Of a DNA stretch of 64,000 bases, positions 28,194 through 37,439 are shown in pieces. Position 1 is the stretch's first letter. Each line of letters opens with the position of its first letter. Origin of the DNA: Verrucomicrobia bacterium Tous-C9LFEB (lineage in GTDB: Bacteria; Acidobacteriota; Terriglobia; Terriglobales; Acidobacteriaceae). The translations under genes were made by a program, and so were the position numbers. The notes below the pieces were generated by a model. That model did not search any database, was not told where the DNA came from, and saw only the letters and a list, made by a program, of their open reading frames with translations. The DNA is taken from positions 28,951 through 92,950 of the forward strand of contig CAJCIP010000017.1 of NCBI GenBank assembly GCA_903970445.1, read 5' to 3'.

Positions 28194-29231
28194 ATGGCTC
28201 GAAGTACGAAAAATATGGATGCTCCGGATGCACGAACGTGGCTGCGCGGGCTTCCGAAAGCCGAATTGCACCTTCATCTGGAAGGCTCTGTCACTCCCGA
28301 AACGCTTGTAGAGCTTTCGTGTAAGAACGATGTGGAACCACTCACACTGGAACACGCTCGCGTGATCTACAAGTACGAAGACTTCCTCAGCTTCCTGATG
28401 AGCTTCAAGGCCGTGACCGAGCGGCTGAAGACGGCTGACGACTACGAGACGATCACCTACAACATGGTTCGCGATCTGGCGGCGCAGGGCGTGCGTCATG
28501 CCGAGGCCTATCTCTCCGTCGGCATCCTGCTGCGCTTCGACCGCCTGCACGTCGACGCGGTGATCGCAGCCGCGGAGCGTGGGCGCGCACGCGCTGAGAA
28601 AGACTTCGGCGTTTCGCTATTGTGGATCATCGACGCGGTACGGCACTTCGGTCTTGAGGAGTGCGCCAAGGTATTCAGCAAAACGGCCGAACTGAAGCAG
28701 AAGTATCCAAGCATCGTCGGCATTGGCATCGGCGGCGATGAAGCGCGAGGACCGGCGCACGAATTCCGCGATCTTTTTCAAGAAGCGAAAGACAACGGCC
28801 TCCATCTGACCTGCCACGCCGGTGAATCCACCGGACCGCAAAGCATTTGGGGAGCGATCAATATTGGTGCAGAGCGCATCGGCCACGCTCTCAGCGCGCA
28901 GGAAGATCCTGAGCTCATCGAGGTCCTTTCCGAGAAGCAGATACCGCTGGAGCTGAATATCACCAGCAACCTGCGCACAGGCTGCTGCCCTGAACTGATG
29001 GAGCATCCCGTGAAGCGCTACTTCGAAGAAGGCCTGATGGTAACGCTCAACTCCGACGATCCGCCGTTCTTCGGAGCGAACCTTCTCGACGAGTACGAAC
29101 TTGCGCATCGCGACTTTGAGTTCTCGCTGGAGCAGATGCGCGAGCTTGCGGCGAACTCGGTCGAAGCCAGTTTTTTAGCGCCGGAGAAGAAGCTGGCGCT
29201 GCTTGGCGAGGTCGAGCGCTACGGCTGGTAG
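28194..29231 (+). CDS. add: Adenosine deaminase
   Basis: 345 residues (ATG 28194; Met8 at 28215 is an alternative). It has the zinc-binding ELHLHLEGS near residue 24, the HAGES motif with catalytic residues (about 212-216), a further His in ERIGHALSA, and the late zinc Asp in SDDPPFFGA. This is the metal-dependent purine deaminase family converting adenosine to inosine, or in some members adenine to hypoxanthine; the substrate cannot be fixed. No purine genes are nearby. Confidence 0.92.
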   Translation: MARSTKNMDAPDARTWLRGLPKAELHLHLEGSVTPETLVELSCKNDVEPLTLEHARVIYKYEDFLSFLMSFKAVTERLKTADDYETITYNMVRDLAAQGVRHAEAYLSVGILLRFDRLHVDAVIAAAERGRARAEKDFGVSLLWIIDAVRHFGLEECAKVFSKTAELKQKYPSIVGIGIGGDEARGPAHEFRDLFQEAKDNGLHLTCHAGESTGPQSIWGAINIGAERIGHALSAQEDPELIEVLSEKQIPLELNITSNLRTGCCPELMEHPVKRYFEEGLMVTLNSDDPPFFGANLLDEYELAHRDFEFSLEQMRELAANSVEASFLAPEKKLALLGEVERYGW

Positions 29232-29232
29232 C

Positions 29233-29571
29233 TTACAACGGCGAATCCTTACGGAAGAGCAACATGCCAAAAGCAATGGCGAGCATGATGTAGCCCCAGT
29301 ACGCGAGCGGGATGAAGAAGAAAGAGTGCTTCTTCCGCAAAATGACCTGCTGGCCTGTGGCAGGATCGACTAGCACGCGTCCGGGACTTTTCAGCTTCTC
29401 CGCTAAAAACCAAAGAAGCGCCGCGCCAAGGGCGGTTCCGAGAGCTCCTGGCCAGGCATGCGTGTTTGTGTACGACACTCCGAAGGACGATCGGCAAACG
29501 CTGACTACGGCCGCATAGAAGGCAATCGGGACAAACAGAACTAGAAAACCGAAACCCTGAAAGATGATCAA
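29233..29571 (-). CDS. Small membrane protein, unknown
   Basis: 112 residues with three hydrophobic segments (1-25, about 40-60, about 84-105). The middle loop ATGQQVILRKKHSFFFIPL, ending in a helix, resembles small bacterial membrane proteins that have a basic stretch before the last helix. No family is assigned. It converges with add with almost no gap and follows the 29606-30163 gene. Confidence 0.7.
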   Translation of the reverse strand: MIIFQGFGFLVLFVPIAFYAAVVSVCRSSFGVSYTNTHAWPGALGTALGAALLWFLAEKLKSPGRVLVDPATGQQVILRKKHSFFFIPLAYWGYIMLAIAFGMLLFRKDSPL

Positions 29572-29605
29572 ATGCGCCCTCCTTGGTATCAGGAAAGCTT
29601 ACATA

Positions 29606-30163
29606 TTATCGGCCGGACGGCGGAGCGGGTACCATCACAGCGCCGGGATCAATCTGCGGAATTCCCAGGTGGCCACTCAGCTTTACGAGATCGAGCGGAC
29701 GAAACAGCCCAGATACTTCAATGACGTTCATTTGCCGCGGCCCGCGGATGACGACTGTGCAGCCATCGACGTCGACGCCTTGAAAGTGCAACCACATGTC
29801 AGTGATCGGCTTTGCAGGTGCAGCGGAGTCTCGCGGCGTCGCGTTGGCGTTCACCAGGTGGTGCCATCCTGCCGTGTCGTAGGCCGCGTTCAGTGCGCCG
29901 ACGGCTTCGGGCACATAGAACGCCGGCTCATGGTAGCGATAGCTTTCGAAGGTGACGCTGTTCAGCGCTGCAAGCGGACGCTCATTCAGCAGCCCCTGGA
30001 TCATGTCGCGGTCAAACACGACGGCGGTGTGCGTGGCCGGCTGCGATGCCAGGTTCATCAGCGCGTCGCCGACGCCGGGTGGCTGAAGCTGCTGTGCTTT
30101 CCCGGAGAACGACAAAAGAGCGACACCAAAGGCAAGAACGGCAACAGGCACACGGAAACGCAT
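29606..30163 (-). CDS. Secreted protein of unknown function
   Basis: 185 residues with a signal peptide (1-24, GVALLSFSGKAQ). The mature part contains TAVVFDRDMIQGLL, a central segment with YHEPAFYVPEAVGAL, and WLHFQGVDVDGCTVVIRG with one Cys. No catalytic motif or family is recognised. It lies downstream of the VWA gene at 30294 in the same direction, 130 bp away. Confidence 0.72.
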   Translation of the reverse strand: MRFRVPVAVLAFGVALLSFSGKAQQLQPPGVGDALMNLASQPATHTAVVFDRDMIQGLLNERPLAALNSVTFESYRYHEPAFYVPEAVGALNAAYDTAGWHHLVNANATPRDSAAPAKPITDMWLHFQGVDVDGCTVVIRGPRQMNVIEVSGLFRPLDLVKLSGHLGIPQIDPGAVMVPAPPSGR

Positions 30164-30242
30164 CGCGGAAAACCTCGCTTCTAGGTAGACGCTAGGGCAC
30201 AGAGAAAGTTCCGGTTGTCACTAGCGGGAGTGCTGCCACTGG

Positions 30243-30281
30243 CCAAATACAGGGGTTCTTCGCCTCCGGCTTAGAATGACG
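30243..30281 (-). repeat. GTCATTC-type interspersed repeat, copy 2
   Basis: On the minus strand it begins CGTCATTCTAAGCC and ends CCCCTGTATTTGG. The core TTCT-GCC-TCC-GGC-TT-AGAA is an imperfect palindrome. It lies in the gap between two minus-strand genes and could act as a bidirectional transcription stop. Confidence 0.45.
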
Positions 30282-30293
30282 GCGGTGGCGAAG

Positions 30294-31367
30294 CTACTCG
30301 GCTTTTGGCGCGAAGTATCCCTTACGGGTGCGGACGGAATAGCGCTGGTCGAGCGATTGTAGATAGACCGTGCGGAAAGAGCCGTCCTGACGGAAGTTCG
30401 ACGGAACATACACCAGCAGGTACTGACTGCGCAGCTCTTCTTCGATGCTCTTGAAGCCGATGCTCACGTCTTCAATCTTGTCCGGGAAGAACGCCTGACC
30501 GCCGGTGGCTTCGGCGATCTGCTTCAACACGTCGTCGCCCTTGTCTTTGCTGGGTCCGACGTTGGTGCTGATGGCATAGATGATCGTCTCGGCGCGCTGG
30601 CATTCCTTGATCGCTTCGGTTTCGAGCACGCGGCTGTAATCGTCGTCGCCGTCCGACACCAGCACGATGGCGCGCCGGACTGGCACCGTCTGGCGCAGCG
30701 TCAGCATCTGGTCGCGGCAGGTTTTGTACATCGCGTCGAAGAGCGATGTGCCGCCGCCAGGACGCAGTTTGCGGATGCCGGTGTCCAGCAGATCAATGCG
30801 ATTGGTGTAGTCCTGCGAGATGTCCGTCGACACGTCGAAGCCTTCGACAAACGCGCGGTCATCCTGATGAAGCACCTGCAGCAAGAAATCCGTGGCGGCC
30901 TGCTGCTCGAACTGGAACCGCTGACGAATCGAGCTTGAGGTATCGATCATCAGGCCGACGCGCAGCGGCAGATTTGTTTGCTGTGTAAAACGCACCACGC
31001 GCAGCGGCGGCCGGCCGTCATCGAGCAAGCCGAAGTTCTGCTGTTGCAGGCCAGTGACGAAGCGCCCGTGGCGGTCCGTCACGGTGAAGACCTGGTTGAC
31101 TTCGCGCGAATAGACCGTGATGGTGGGCGCGCCCGGCGTCGTTTCACTCTGCTGTGCGGCTGAAGCATCGGGCGCAGCTGCGGGGGTTCCGGCTGCCGGA
31201 GGCGTCGTTTGCGGTGCGTTCCCCTGTTGCTGCGCAGGAGCAGGTAACTGGGTCTGTGCAGGAGCAGATGTAGTTTGCGCTGGAAGCAGCGTGACGGCTG
31301 CGAACGCAAGGATGGCAGCGGCGGTAAATCGGATGTAGGTCGAGCGGTGATTCATGGCAACGTTCAT
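30294..31367 (-). CDS. Secreted VWA-domain protein with intact MIDAS
   Basis: 357 residues. A signal peptide (about 1-32) is followed by a Pro/Gln/Ala-rich linker to about residue 78. The VWA domain (about 115-330) has a complete metal site DTSSS and the later LVSDGDDDYS strand; YLLVYVPSNF and RTRKGYF are the family C-terminal marks. It is the acidobacterial VWFA-related type and a paralogue of the 8858-9904 protein, which has a degenerate site. Probable role: metal-dependent protein binding in the periplasm. It is the third gene after lptD and the DsbA-like gene. Confidence 0.9.
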   Translation of the reverse strand: MNVAMNHRSTYIRFTAAAILAFAAVTLLPAQTTSAPAQTQLPAPAQQQGNAPQTTPPAAGTPAAAPDASAAQQSETTPGAPTITVYSREVNQVFTVTDRHGRFVTGLQQQNFGLLDDGRPPLRVVRFTQQTNLPLRVGLMIDTSSSIRQRFQFEQQAATDFLLQVLHQDDRAFVEGFDVSTDISQDYTNRIDLLDTGIRKLRPGGGTSLFDAMYKTCRDQMLTLRQTVPVRRAIVLVSDGDDDYSRVLETEAIKECQRAETIIYAISTNVGPSKDKGDDVLKQIAEATGGQAFFPDKIEDVSIGFKSIEEELRSQYLLVYVPSNFRQDGSFRTVYLQSLDQRYSVRTRKGYFAPKAE

Positions 31368-31403
31368 CTTACTGCTTCGCTTGTCGAGCAGGCCTCTCTT
31401 GGA

Positions 31404-32423
31404 TCACTGGCCGGGAGTAGCCTTCGCGGGTGCGGGGGCGGCAGCAGGAGCAACGTAGGGTGGCGGCGGTGTCTGTCCAGCGGCGCGCAACGCATCGTCG
31501 ACGATGCTAAAGATAAATTCCACCGGCAATGCGCCGTTGATCTTATCGCCGTTGATGAAGAGGGTCGGCGTCGAGTCGATGCCGAGCCCGACGCCGATGT
31601 TGCGCGAAGCCTCAACCGCTTTGGTGTCCTGTTTGGCGATGCAGGCATTTAGCTTCGGCATGTCCACCTTCTGGAACTCGCCCTGTTGCCGCACCAGCTT
31701 GTCGAGCTGTTCGTTCGCCTTCGGCAGCGTCTTCTCTTTGGCCTTGTCGTCGCCCTCACCGATCTCAGATGCGTGCGCGTGGATGTAGTCGACAGAATTC
31801 CAATAGCCTTGCACGGACTGCTCGCCGAGGCAGTTCACATCCACTGCCGCGCGCATCGCCCAGGGATGCTGCTCGATGGGGAAGTCTCTGTACACCACGC
31901 GCACCTGATTGCCATAGCGCGTGTTGATCGCCGGGAAGATGGTCTCGTGCAAACGAGCGCAGTAGGGGCACTCAAGGTCATCGAAGCCGACGATCAGAAC
32001 CGGTGCGCTTGCCGGCCCCCCGCGCGCTGGGCGACCTTCTGCGGAAACGAGGTCGCGCGGGTTCGCGGAGATGTCGTACTTGCTGAACTGCGCCAGCGTC
32101 TTGCCGTCATTCGACAAGAGAAAGTTGATCGGATGGGACGTTTTCTCGTCACTGGTAAACGTAATTGTCAACGTGCCGTAGCCGGGAACGTCAGATGGCG
32201 TAGGCCCGCTGATGTTCATGGTCGAGCCGGGCGGCAGGTTGGCTTTCTGGCGAAGCAGTACTTCCACGCGATGCGCGAGTTCCGGCGGCAGCGGCTTACC
32301 GGTTGCGGCAGGCGTCGCTGGTGAGGCATTCACCGCGGGTTTCTGGGCGTGGCAACCGAGGGTGAGGGTCACAGCGAGGAGCAGGCAAAAAGGGCGAAGC
32401 GCAAAGGGCACAATACCATCCAT
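31404..32423 (-). CDS. DsbA-family thiol oxidoreductase, likely lipoprotein
   Basis: 339 residues. The N-terminus has a lipobox-like TLTLGC at about residue 24. A non-thioredoxin region (about 45-130) precedes the thioredoxin-fold domain: active site ECPYCARLHE and the cis-Pro loop STPTLFING, with a helical insertion between them, as in DsbA/DsbG-like proteins. CPYC is common in oxidants or isomerases. The C-terminus is Ala/Pro-rich. It likely works at the inner face of the outer membrane or in the periplasm. It starts 76 bp after lptD, a plausible substrate. Confidence 0.88.
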   Translation of the reverse strand: MDGIVPFALRPFCLLLAVTLTLGCHAQKPAVNASPATPAATGKPLPPELAHRVEVLLRQKANLPPGSTMNISGPTPSDVPGYGTLTITFTSDEKTSHPINFLLSNDGKTLAQFSKYDISANPRDLVSAEGRPARGGPASAPVLIVGFDDLECPYCARLHETIFPAINTRYGNQVRVVYRDFPIEQHPWAMRAAVDVNCLGEQSVQGYWNSVDYIHAHASEIGEGDDKAKEKTLPKANEQLDKLVRQQGEFQKVDMPKLNACIAKQDTKAVEASRNIGVGLGIDSTPTLFINGDKINGALPVEFIFSIVDDALRAAGQTPPPPYVAPAAAPAPAKATPGQ

Positions 32424-32499
32424 TATCGCAGGAACGCGGGGCTAGGTAGAGAGACGTTCTGCACGACGGAACGTCAGCCGGCGAGCTAACGGCAATCGC

Positions 32500-35289
32500 T
32501 TAGAACAGGCGCTCCGCGCGACGCAAATTGCCTGCCGTGCCGATGTTTACCAGCGTGAAGTTGAAGCGCTCTACACCTTCGTTGCGGACTGAGCCAAGCT
32601 CGTATTTGCGATATTCCACCGACAGGCCGCAGCAATTCCAGTTGTAGCTTGCCTGCACCGAGCCATACTGCAGGCTGCCGAGGTTCAGGTCGATGCCGGC
32701 GTTTGCCGCTGCCGATAGCCCCGGCTTGGTAGGCATGCCGTAGCCAAGCAGCATACGCATCTGCGAGAAGCTCGATGTCGGCGATCCGACCAGCTTAGCG
32801 ACACCATTGCTGTCGATATTTTCTGTATAGAAGCGGCCTGGCGCGTTCAACTGCGCGAAAGAGACGCCGCCAAAGACGGGACCTTCGTGCGCATCGATAA
32901 AGATATTGGAGCTCGTAAACTTCTTTGCACCTGTGTCCAGGTCGAAGTCCCATTCAACATCGGTGTGGCTGGAGGTGCGAAAACGCATGCGCGAGACGAG
33001 CGGCGAGATGCTTCGAGGCTCCGTGAGAAAGGCCACGCCGGAGAGCGACAGTGTCGTGTCGAAGATATTGCGACGGCTATTGGTCACGGCACCGCCGAAG
33101 GTTGGATCGAAGAAATGCCGTTGGGCGAGCTTCCAGCTAAACCATTCCGTTTGCTGGTACGGTATCGTGACACGCGCACACGGATCGTGGTGACGCGCGT
33201 GGCTTTGCAAAGGTACATCCGGCGCGGTAGCTGAAGCGTTGGGGATGCCGTTGGCGTCCGTGGAAGAGTCAGCCGTGGGGTCGAGCACATCTGGCGTAGG
33301 ATTCTCCGGCGGTGCGGCGCCGGAGTCTAGCGCCGTTTGCGCGTCGTATCCTACCTGCCCAGGTTGCGCCGGACACCCTGGCGGCAGCGGCTTGGGCTTC
33401 TGGGCTGCGGTCTTGAAGTAGAGATGCTGCGTCACGCCGTATTCCAGCTCGTCCGTGTCGCTGTACAAATCAACGTCGTCGAAGCGCAGAGTGTTCAGAA
33501 AGCTATTCACGCCATGCACGTTGCGGTATGTAATCTCCGGCTCGATCGTATGGCGCACCTCTGTGCCGAAGAGGTGTTGCATCGAACGTGGTATCTCGAA
33601 CGTGCGTTCCATAGTCGGCGGATCGATGTGGATGTTTAAATCGACGGCTGCGCGGTTGAGTGAGTTTGTGGACTCGACCGGCACGACACCTTGCGCCTGC
33701 CTGGAACGCGAATAGAACGTTTCGCGCACGGCAACACTGCTCATTGTGTGCCAGCCTCCGCCCGAAAGCGGAAGCGAGAGTTCCGGCTCGATATCGACAC
33801 GCTCGACAATGCCGGAAGAAGTGAAGTTCGGCTGAGATCGCTTCAAGCCTGCGGCAGAGCCCGTCAGGCTCCAGAAAAAGGGTGAGTTCGCGATGCGGTG
33901 ATCCACTGCGTCGAAGTCGACCGACGGCGCATGAAAGATGCGCACCTGCTGCCCCGGTATGGTGCCGATCGGCACACGCTTCAGGCCCTGGTATCTATCC
34001 ACGCGAGCGTCCACCGAGTAGCCGTCATCCTGGCGAACGACGTAGGCCGTTGAATTGATGTCTGAGCTGACCGCCTGATTGAAGTTTTCGGTGAACGCTT
34101 CGCGATACACGTAGGAGCTGAGGTATTCGGCATCACCCACAGCGCGCATTGTTGGCGTAAGCTGCCGCCGGAAAGAGGCTGTGACATCCTGCCCGCCCTG
34201 ATTCGTGTACAGTCCCGTCGTTGAATCGATGAAGCCACGGTCCTGAAGCGCCGTGAAGTGCGCGTTGAAGAACTCGTCTCCGACGCCGCGATAGCGAAAC
34301 GTTCCGGACTCCGAAAAGCCGCGCGAGGAAAAGTACTCCATGCCTGCGGTCAAATCAGCAGAACGGCCCAAGGCAAAGTACGCGCTTTCGCCGAAGACAA
34401 AGCCTTTGGTGCTCGACTGACTGATGACGGGAATGAGCAGCCCCGACTGCCGCTTTTGCGCGTCGATCGGATGCGTCACGTATGGAAGGAAGAGCACCGG
34501 CACGCCGAGGAGCTTGAACGTAGAGTTCTTCGCGCGAGCCTCTTCGCCATTCAGAGAGAACTGTTTGGAAATCAACTGCCAGTCCGGCCGGGGAAGAAGG
34601 CAGGACGTGACAGCTCCTTCATAAATCTCGTAATTCTCCGGACCGGTCTTCACCACCATCCGGCCGGAAAACAGCACCGGGTTCGCGTTGCTATACGAAC
34701 CCTGCGTCAGAGCGTGAAGTCCGACTGATCCAGACACGTCATAGAAGCGGCCCAGCTCTGTTTTTACGTTGTAGGTGCCGTGGGAGGCTTCAAGATATTC
34801 GCCGTTGGTGCCACCGGAGAGTCGCAGGTGGCCGTTCGCCGTGATGTCGCCCGTCTCTTCGTCATAGCTGATCGTGTCAGCCTGAAAGGTGCGGCCCTCG
34901 TAATGCACCACCACATGTCCGGAGAGCATCTTGATGCTGCCCTGCACCGTGAGGCTGTCGGCATCGGTCGAGCTCTGCGGAACGGGCTTGCCGGTGCCGA
35001 TGACCGTAGCGCGCGGCAGCGTGTCCAGGTCGGGCGTTCCGCTGGCGTTTTGCGCTTGAGGCGCAGCCGGAAGCTGAGTGGGAGATTGATACCCCGCCGA
35101 GGGAGGTGTCTTCTGCGTTACCTCTTGTGCGAGGAAATGTGGATGAGCCCGCAGAGCGGCGATGATAGTTATGAGAACCAGGACAAGCTGTTTCAAGCAT
35201 CGAAGCCGCCCGCGTTTCACCAACGGGAAGACAGGCGGAGCTTGGATTGGGCCGTCCACACGATTGAGATTAGACGATTTTGGAAGCAT
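32500..35289 (-). CDS. lptD: LPS-assembly outer-membrane protein LptD
   Basis: 929 residues. A signal peptide lies at about 28-55 (GTG 35220 is an alternative start giving a tidier signal). An OstA/LptA-like domain (about 105-215) is followed by the LptD barrel, ending in Phe. Cys230 (AVTSCLLPRPDW) and the CC pair 886-887 match three of the four disulfide cysteines of E. coli LptD; no equivalent of the N-terminal one is seen. A Pro-rich insert (about 630-710) has two extra Cys. LptD inserts LPS into the outer membrane. A DsbA-like gene follows. Confidence 0.9.
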   Translation of the reverse strand: MLPKSSNLNRVDGPIQAPPVFPLVKRGRLRCLKQLVLVLITIIAALRAHPHFLAQEVTQKTPPSAGYQSPTQLPAAPQAQNASGTPDLDTLPRATVIGTGKPVPQSSTDADSLTVQGSIKMLSGHVVVHYEGRTFQADTISYDEETGDITANGHLRLSGGTNGEYLEASHGTYNVKTELGRFYDVSGSVGLHALTQGSYSNANPVLFSGRMVVKTGPENYEIYEGAVTSCLLPRPDWQLISKQFSLNGEEARAKNSTFKLLGVPVLFLPYVTHPIDAQKRQSGLLIPVISQSSTKGFVFGESAYFALGRSADLTAGMEYFSSRGFSESGTFRYRGVGDEFFNAHFTALQDRGFIDSTTGLYTNQGGQDVTASFRRQLTPTMRAVGDAEYLSSYVYREAFTENFNQAVSSDINSTAYVVRQDDGYSVDARVDRYQGLKRVPIGTIPGQQVRIFHAPSVDFDAVDHRIANSPFFWSLTGSAAGLKRSQPNFTSSGIVERVDIEPELSLPLSGGGWHTMSSVAVRETFYSRSRQAQGVVPVESTNSLNRAAVDLNIHIDPPTMERTFEIPRSMQHLFGTEVRHTIEPEITYRNVHGVNSFLNTLRFDDVDLYSDTDELEYGVTQHLYFKTAAQKPKPLPPGCPAQPGQVGYDAQTALDSGAAPPENPTPDVLDPTADSSTDANGIPNASATAPDVPLQSHARHHDPCARVTIPYQQTEWFSWKLAQRHFFDPTFGGAVTNSRRNIFDTTLSLSGVAFLTEPRSISPLVSRMRFRTSSHTDVEWDFDLDTGAKKFTSSNIFIDAHEGPVFGGVSFAQLNAPGRFYTENIDSNGVAKLVGSPTSSFSQMRMLLGYGMPTKPGLSAAANAGIDLNLGSLQYGSVQASYNWNCCGLSVEYRKYELGSVRNEGVERFNFTLVNIGTAGNLRRAERLF

Positions 35290-35337
35290 GGAGCTCGCCG
35301 CTCAGTTTGCGGCAGCGGGGCCAGGGGTTAGGAGAGC

Positions 35338-36822
35338 ATGAAGAGCGCAGCACAACGGGAAGAATCGGCTGATCTGTTTGACGTACAGGCAAACGGAACG
35401 GAAGGTGCACCTGCGCTGCGGGAAATGGCGGCGGAACGTCTTGCATCCCATCGCCATCGCGCTTCCGCAGAACGCATATGGCAGGCGCAGCAGGCTGCGG
35501 CAATGGTGCGCGAGCGCACTGAGGCCCGCCGGGGATTATCAGGATCGTTGGGATCACAGCGGGTGCGTGACGCCGTTGCTGCCCGTTTCCAGGCGAGCCA
35601 AAGCTATCGCGAATACCTTTCCGCCGAAGCGGAGCGCGCCATCGCGCAAGCCGAAGCTGAAGCCGAAGTCGCTAACCGCAACGCGCGGGCCGTTGCCGAA
35701 GCGCAAATGCAGTTGCTGGAAGAGCTGGAGCAGTGGCAATCACCCGAGACTGGCCTTCGTGAGGCCGCAAAGGAAGAACAGCACGCCGAAGCGCGCGGCG
35801 AACTTGCCCATGCCTTGGCTGATATTGCGATGGGCGCGCGCGAACTCATCGCGGAACCGATCTTCATACCCGTTGCGACGGCTACCCCACGTATTCTGCC
35901 GGCCCTTCAAAACGACGCCAACGAAAAGCCCGTCAATGAGGTGTCTGCCGCGGGCCTCACAGTGCGGCTGTTCGAAGAGATCGGCACATCGCGGCTGAAA
36001 CCAGGGGACTTGCGGCTAGGCAAGCACGTTGGTGCGTCGGTTGCGGGCGAAGCCGAAATGAGCGACCTGGAAGAAGAAATCGAATTTCGTCGCGCACCAG
36101 AGTTCCAGCCGCACATCATCGAAACAACTGCCATTCCTGGCAACCTCATCGAGTTTCCACGGCAACTCATCGCGCCACGCAAAGCTCGTCCGCGCCTCGC
36201 TGAAGGCCCGCTGCGCGAAGATGTGGCGCCGGAGCCGCAGCTACGCATTTTCGAGGTGGAAGCCGAGCAGATTTCTGTAGAACCACTCTCGGTGGCGGCT
36301 ATCGAACCCGCGGCCGTCGCGGAGTGGCAAACGCTGTTGCTGGACGGCAATGCAGCGCGCGTGCCTGATGCACCGGCTCACGCGCAGGCCCACTTCACCA
36401 TGCAGCCCCAGACCGCTCCCCTGGAATTGCGTCTGATGGCCGCTTCTGTGGATGGAGCTTTGTTGCTCACCTCACTCCTGGCGTTCGGAAGCGTTGTCGT
36501 CGAAGTGTGTGGCTCGAGCCTGCGCGATCTGCCCAAGCCACTCATGGCTGCATCTGCAGCGGGAGTACTGCTTACCTTCTTTCTTGCGTTCCAATTGTTG
36601 TTCTTCACCTTCGGTGAAGCGACACCGGGCATGCGCTACGCCCGCATCGCGCTATGCACCTTCAGCGATGACAACCCAACTCGCAAAGCCATGCGCCGTC
36701 GCATTGGCGCTGTCCTTCTCGCAGCAGCACCTGTTGCCCTAGGGCTTGCGTGGACGTTCCTTGATGAGGAGCGGCTGGGATGGCACGACCGCATGTCGAG
36801 GATGTATCAAAGGGCGTACTAA
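35338..36822 (+). CDS. RDD-domain membrane protein with long coiled-coil N-terminus
   Basis: 494 residues. Residues about 25-165 are Ala/Glu/Arg-rich and form a likely coiled coil (AERAIAQAEAEAEVANRNAR); 170-355 is acidic and Pro-rich. The C-terminal 130 residues are the RDD domain: LRLMAASVDGALLLTSLLA, the middle helix, GEATPGMRYARIAL and GWHDRMSRMYQ. RDD proteins are small membrane proteins, some acting as ion antiporters; the long N-terminal extension is unusual. It is divergent from lptD (48-bp gap). Confidence 0.85.
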   Translation: MKSAAQREESADLFDVQANGTEGAPALREMAAERLASHRHRASAERIWQAQQAAAMVRERTEARRGLSGSLGSQRVRDAVAARFQASQSYREYLSAEAERAIAQAEAEAEVANRNARAVAEAQMQLLEELEQWQSPETGLREAAKEEQHAEARGELAHALADIAMGARELIAEPIFIPVATATPRILPALQNDANEKPVNEVSAAGLTVRLFEEIGTSRLKPGDLRLGKHVGASVAGEAEMSDLEEEIEFRRAPEFQPHIIETTAIPGNLIEFPRQLIAPRKARPRLAEGPLREDVAPEPQLRIFEVEAEQISVEPLSVAAIEPAAVAEWQTLLLDGNAARVPDAPAHAQAHFTMQPQTAPLELRLMAASVDGALLLTSLLAFGSVVVEVCGSSLRDLPKPLMAASAAGVLLTFFLAFQLLFFTFGEATPGMRYARIALCTFSDDNPTRKAMRRRIGAVLLAAAPVALGLAWTFLDEERLGWHDRMSRMYQRAY

Positions 36823-36851
36823 GGGCAATTAACAAGGAACAGTTAACAGCC

Positions 36852-37277
36852 TTACTCCGGCATCACTGCCCCAGCCTGTACCCACTGCGTCACGATCGCA
36901 ATGTCAGCATCTGACAGCTTGCTCTTCGGCGGCATTGGCATGGGGTCGTCGGCCGGGCCTTCGTGGCGAATGAGCTTGATCAGCAGCGATTGCTCCGGGT
37001 GGCCGGCAACGATGACTGCCCCGTCGTGGCCACCCTTCATCATGCCGGCTTTCGTGTCGAGCATCAGCCCGCCGCGGTGATTCAAACCTGCATGGCAGCG
37101 ATAGCAATTCGTTTGGAGTATCGGCTGCACCTTGGTGGTATAGAACTCCACCGGATCAGGCTGCGATGCTCTTGGTGACGCTTGTACCGTTACCGGCTGC
37201 CAGAACACGGCAGCAGAAGCAAGCCCTGCGGCAGCAAGCCCGAGCACGACAACATGCAGTGATTTCGTTGTGCGCAT
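36852..37277 (-). CDS. Secreted c-type cytochrome-like protein
   Basis: 141 residues from MRTTKSLHVV; AGGAG lies 12 bases upstream and the frame open to 37670 is not coherent. A signal peptide or anchor (1-33) is followed by VEFYTTKVQPILQTNCYRCHAG, a single CxxCH haem site, and PMPPKSKLSD with the likely Met ligand. This is the 'planctomycete cytochrome C' (PSCyt1-like) type. It probably carries electrons in the periplasm; partner oxidase not in the window. Confidence 0.9.
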   Translation of the reverse strand: MRTTKSLHVVVLGLAAAGLASAAVFWQPVTVQASPRASQPDPVEFYTTKVQPILQTNCYRCHAGLNHRGGLMLDTKAGMMKGGHDGAVIVAGHPEQSLLIKLIRHEGPADDPMPMPPKSKLSDADIAIVTQWVQAGAVMPE

Positions 37278-37439
37278 GGCGCGGCGATTCTCCTGTTCCG
37301 CTAGACACAATTTATCGTGAAAAGGTGTGCTGTTGACTCCATACAAACGAATCCGCATTGCTACTAGATTGCGCCCGGACCCGACGTTAGGCTGTGAAAG
37401 CTCTGGCCGTTTTCGCGGCCTCCACAAATCAGGCGTTCG

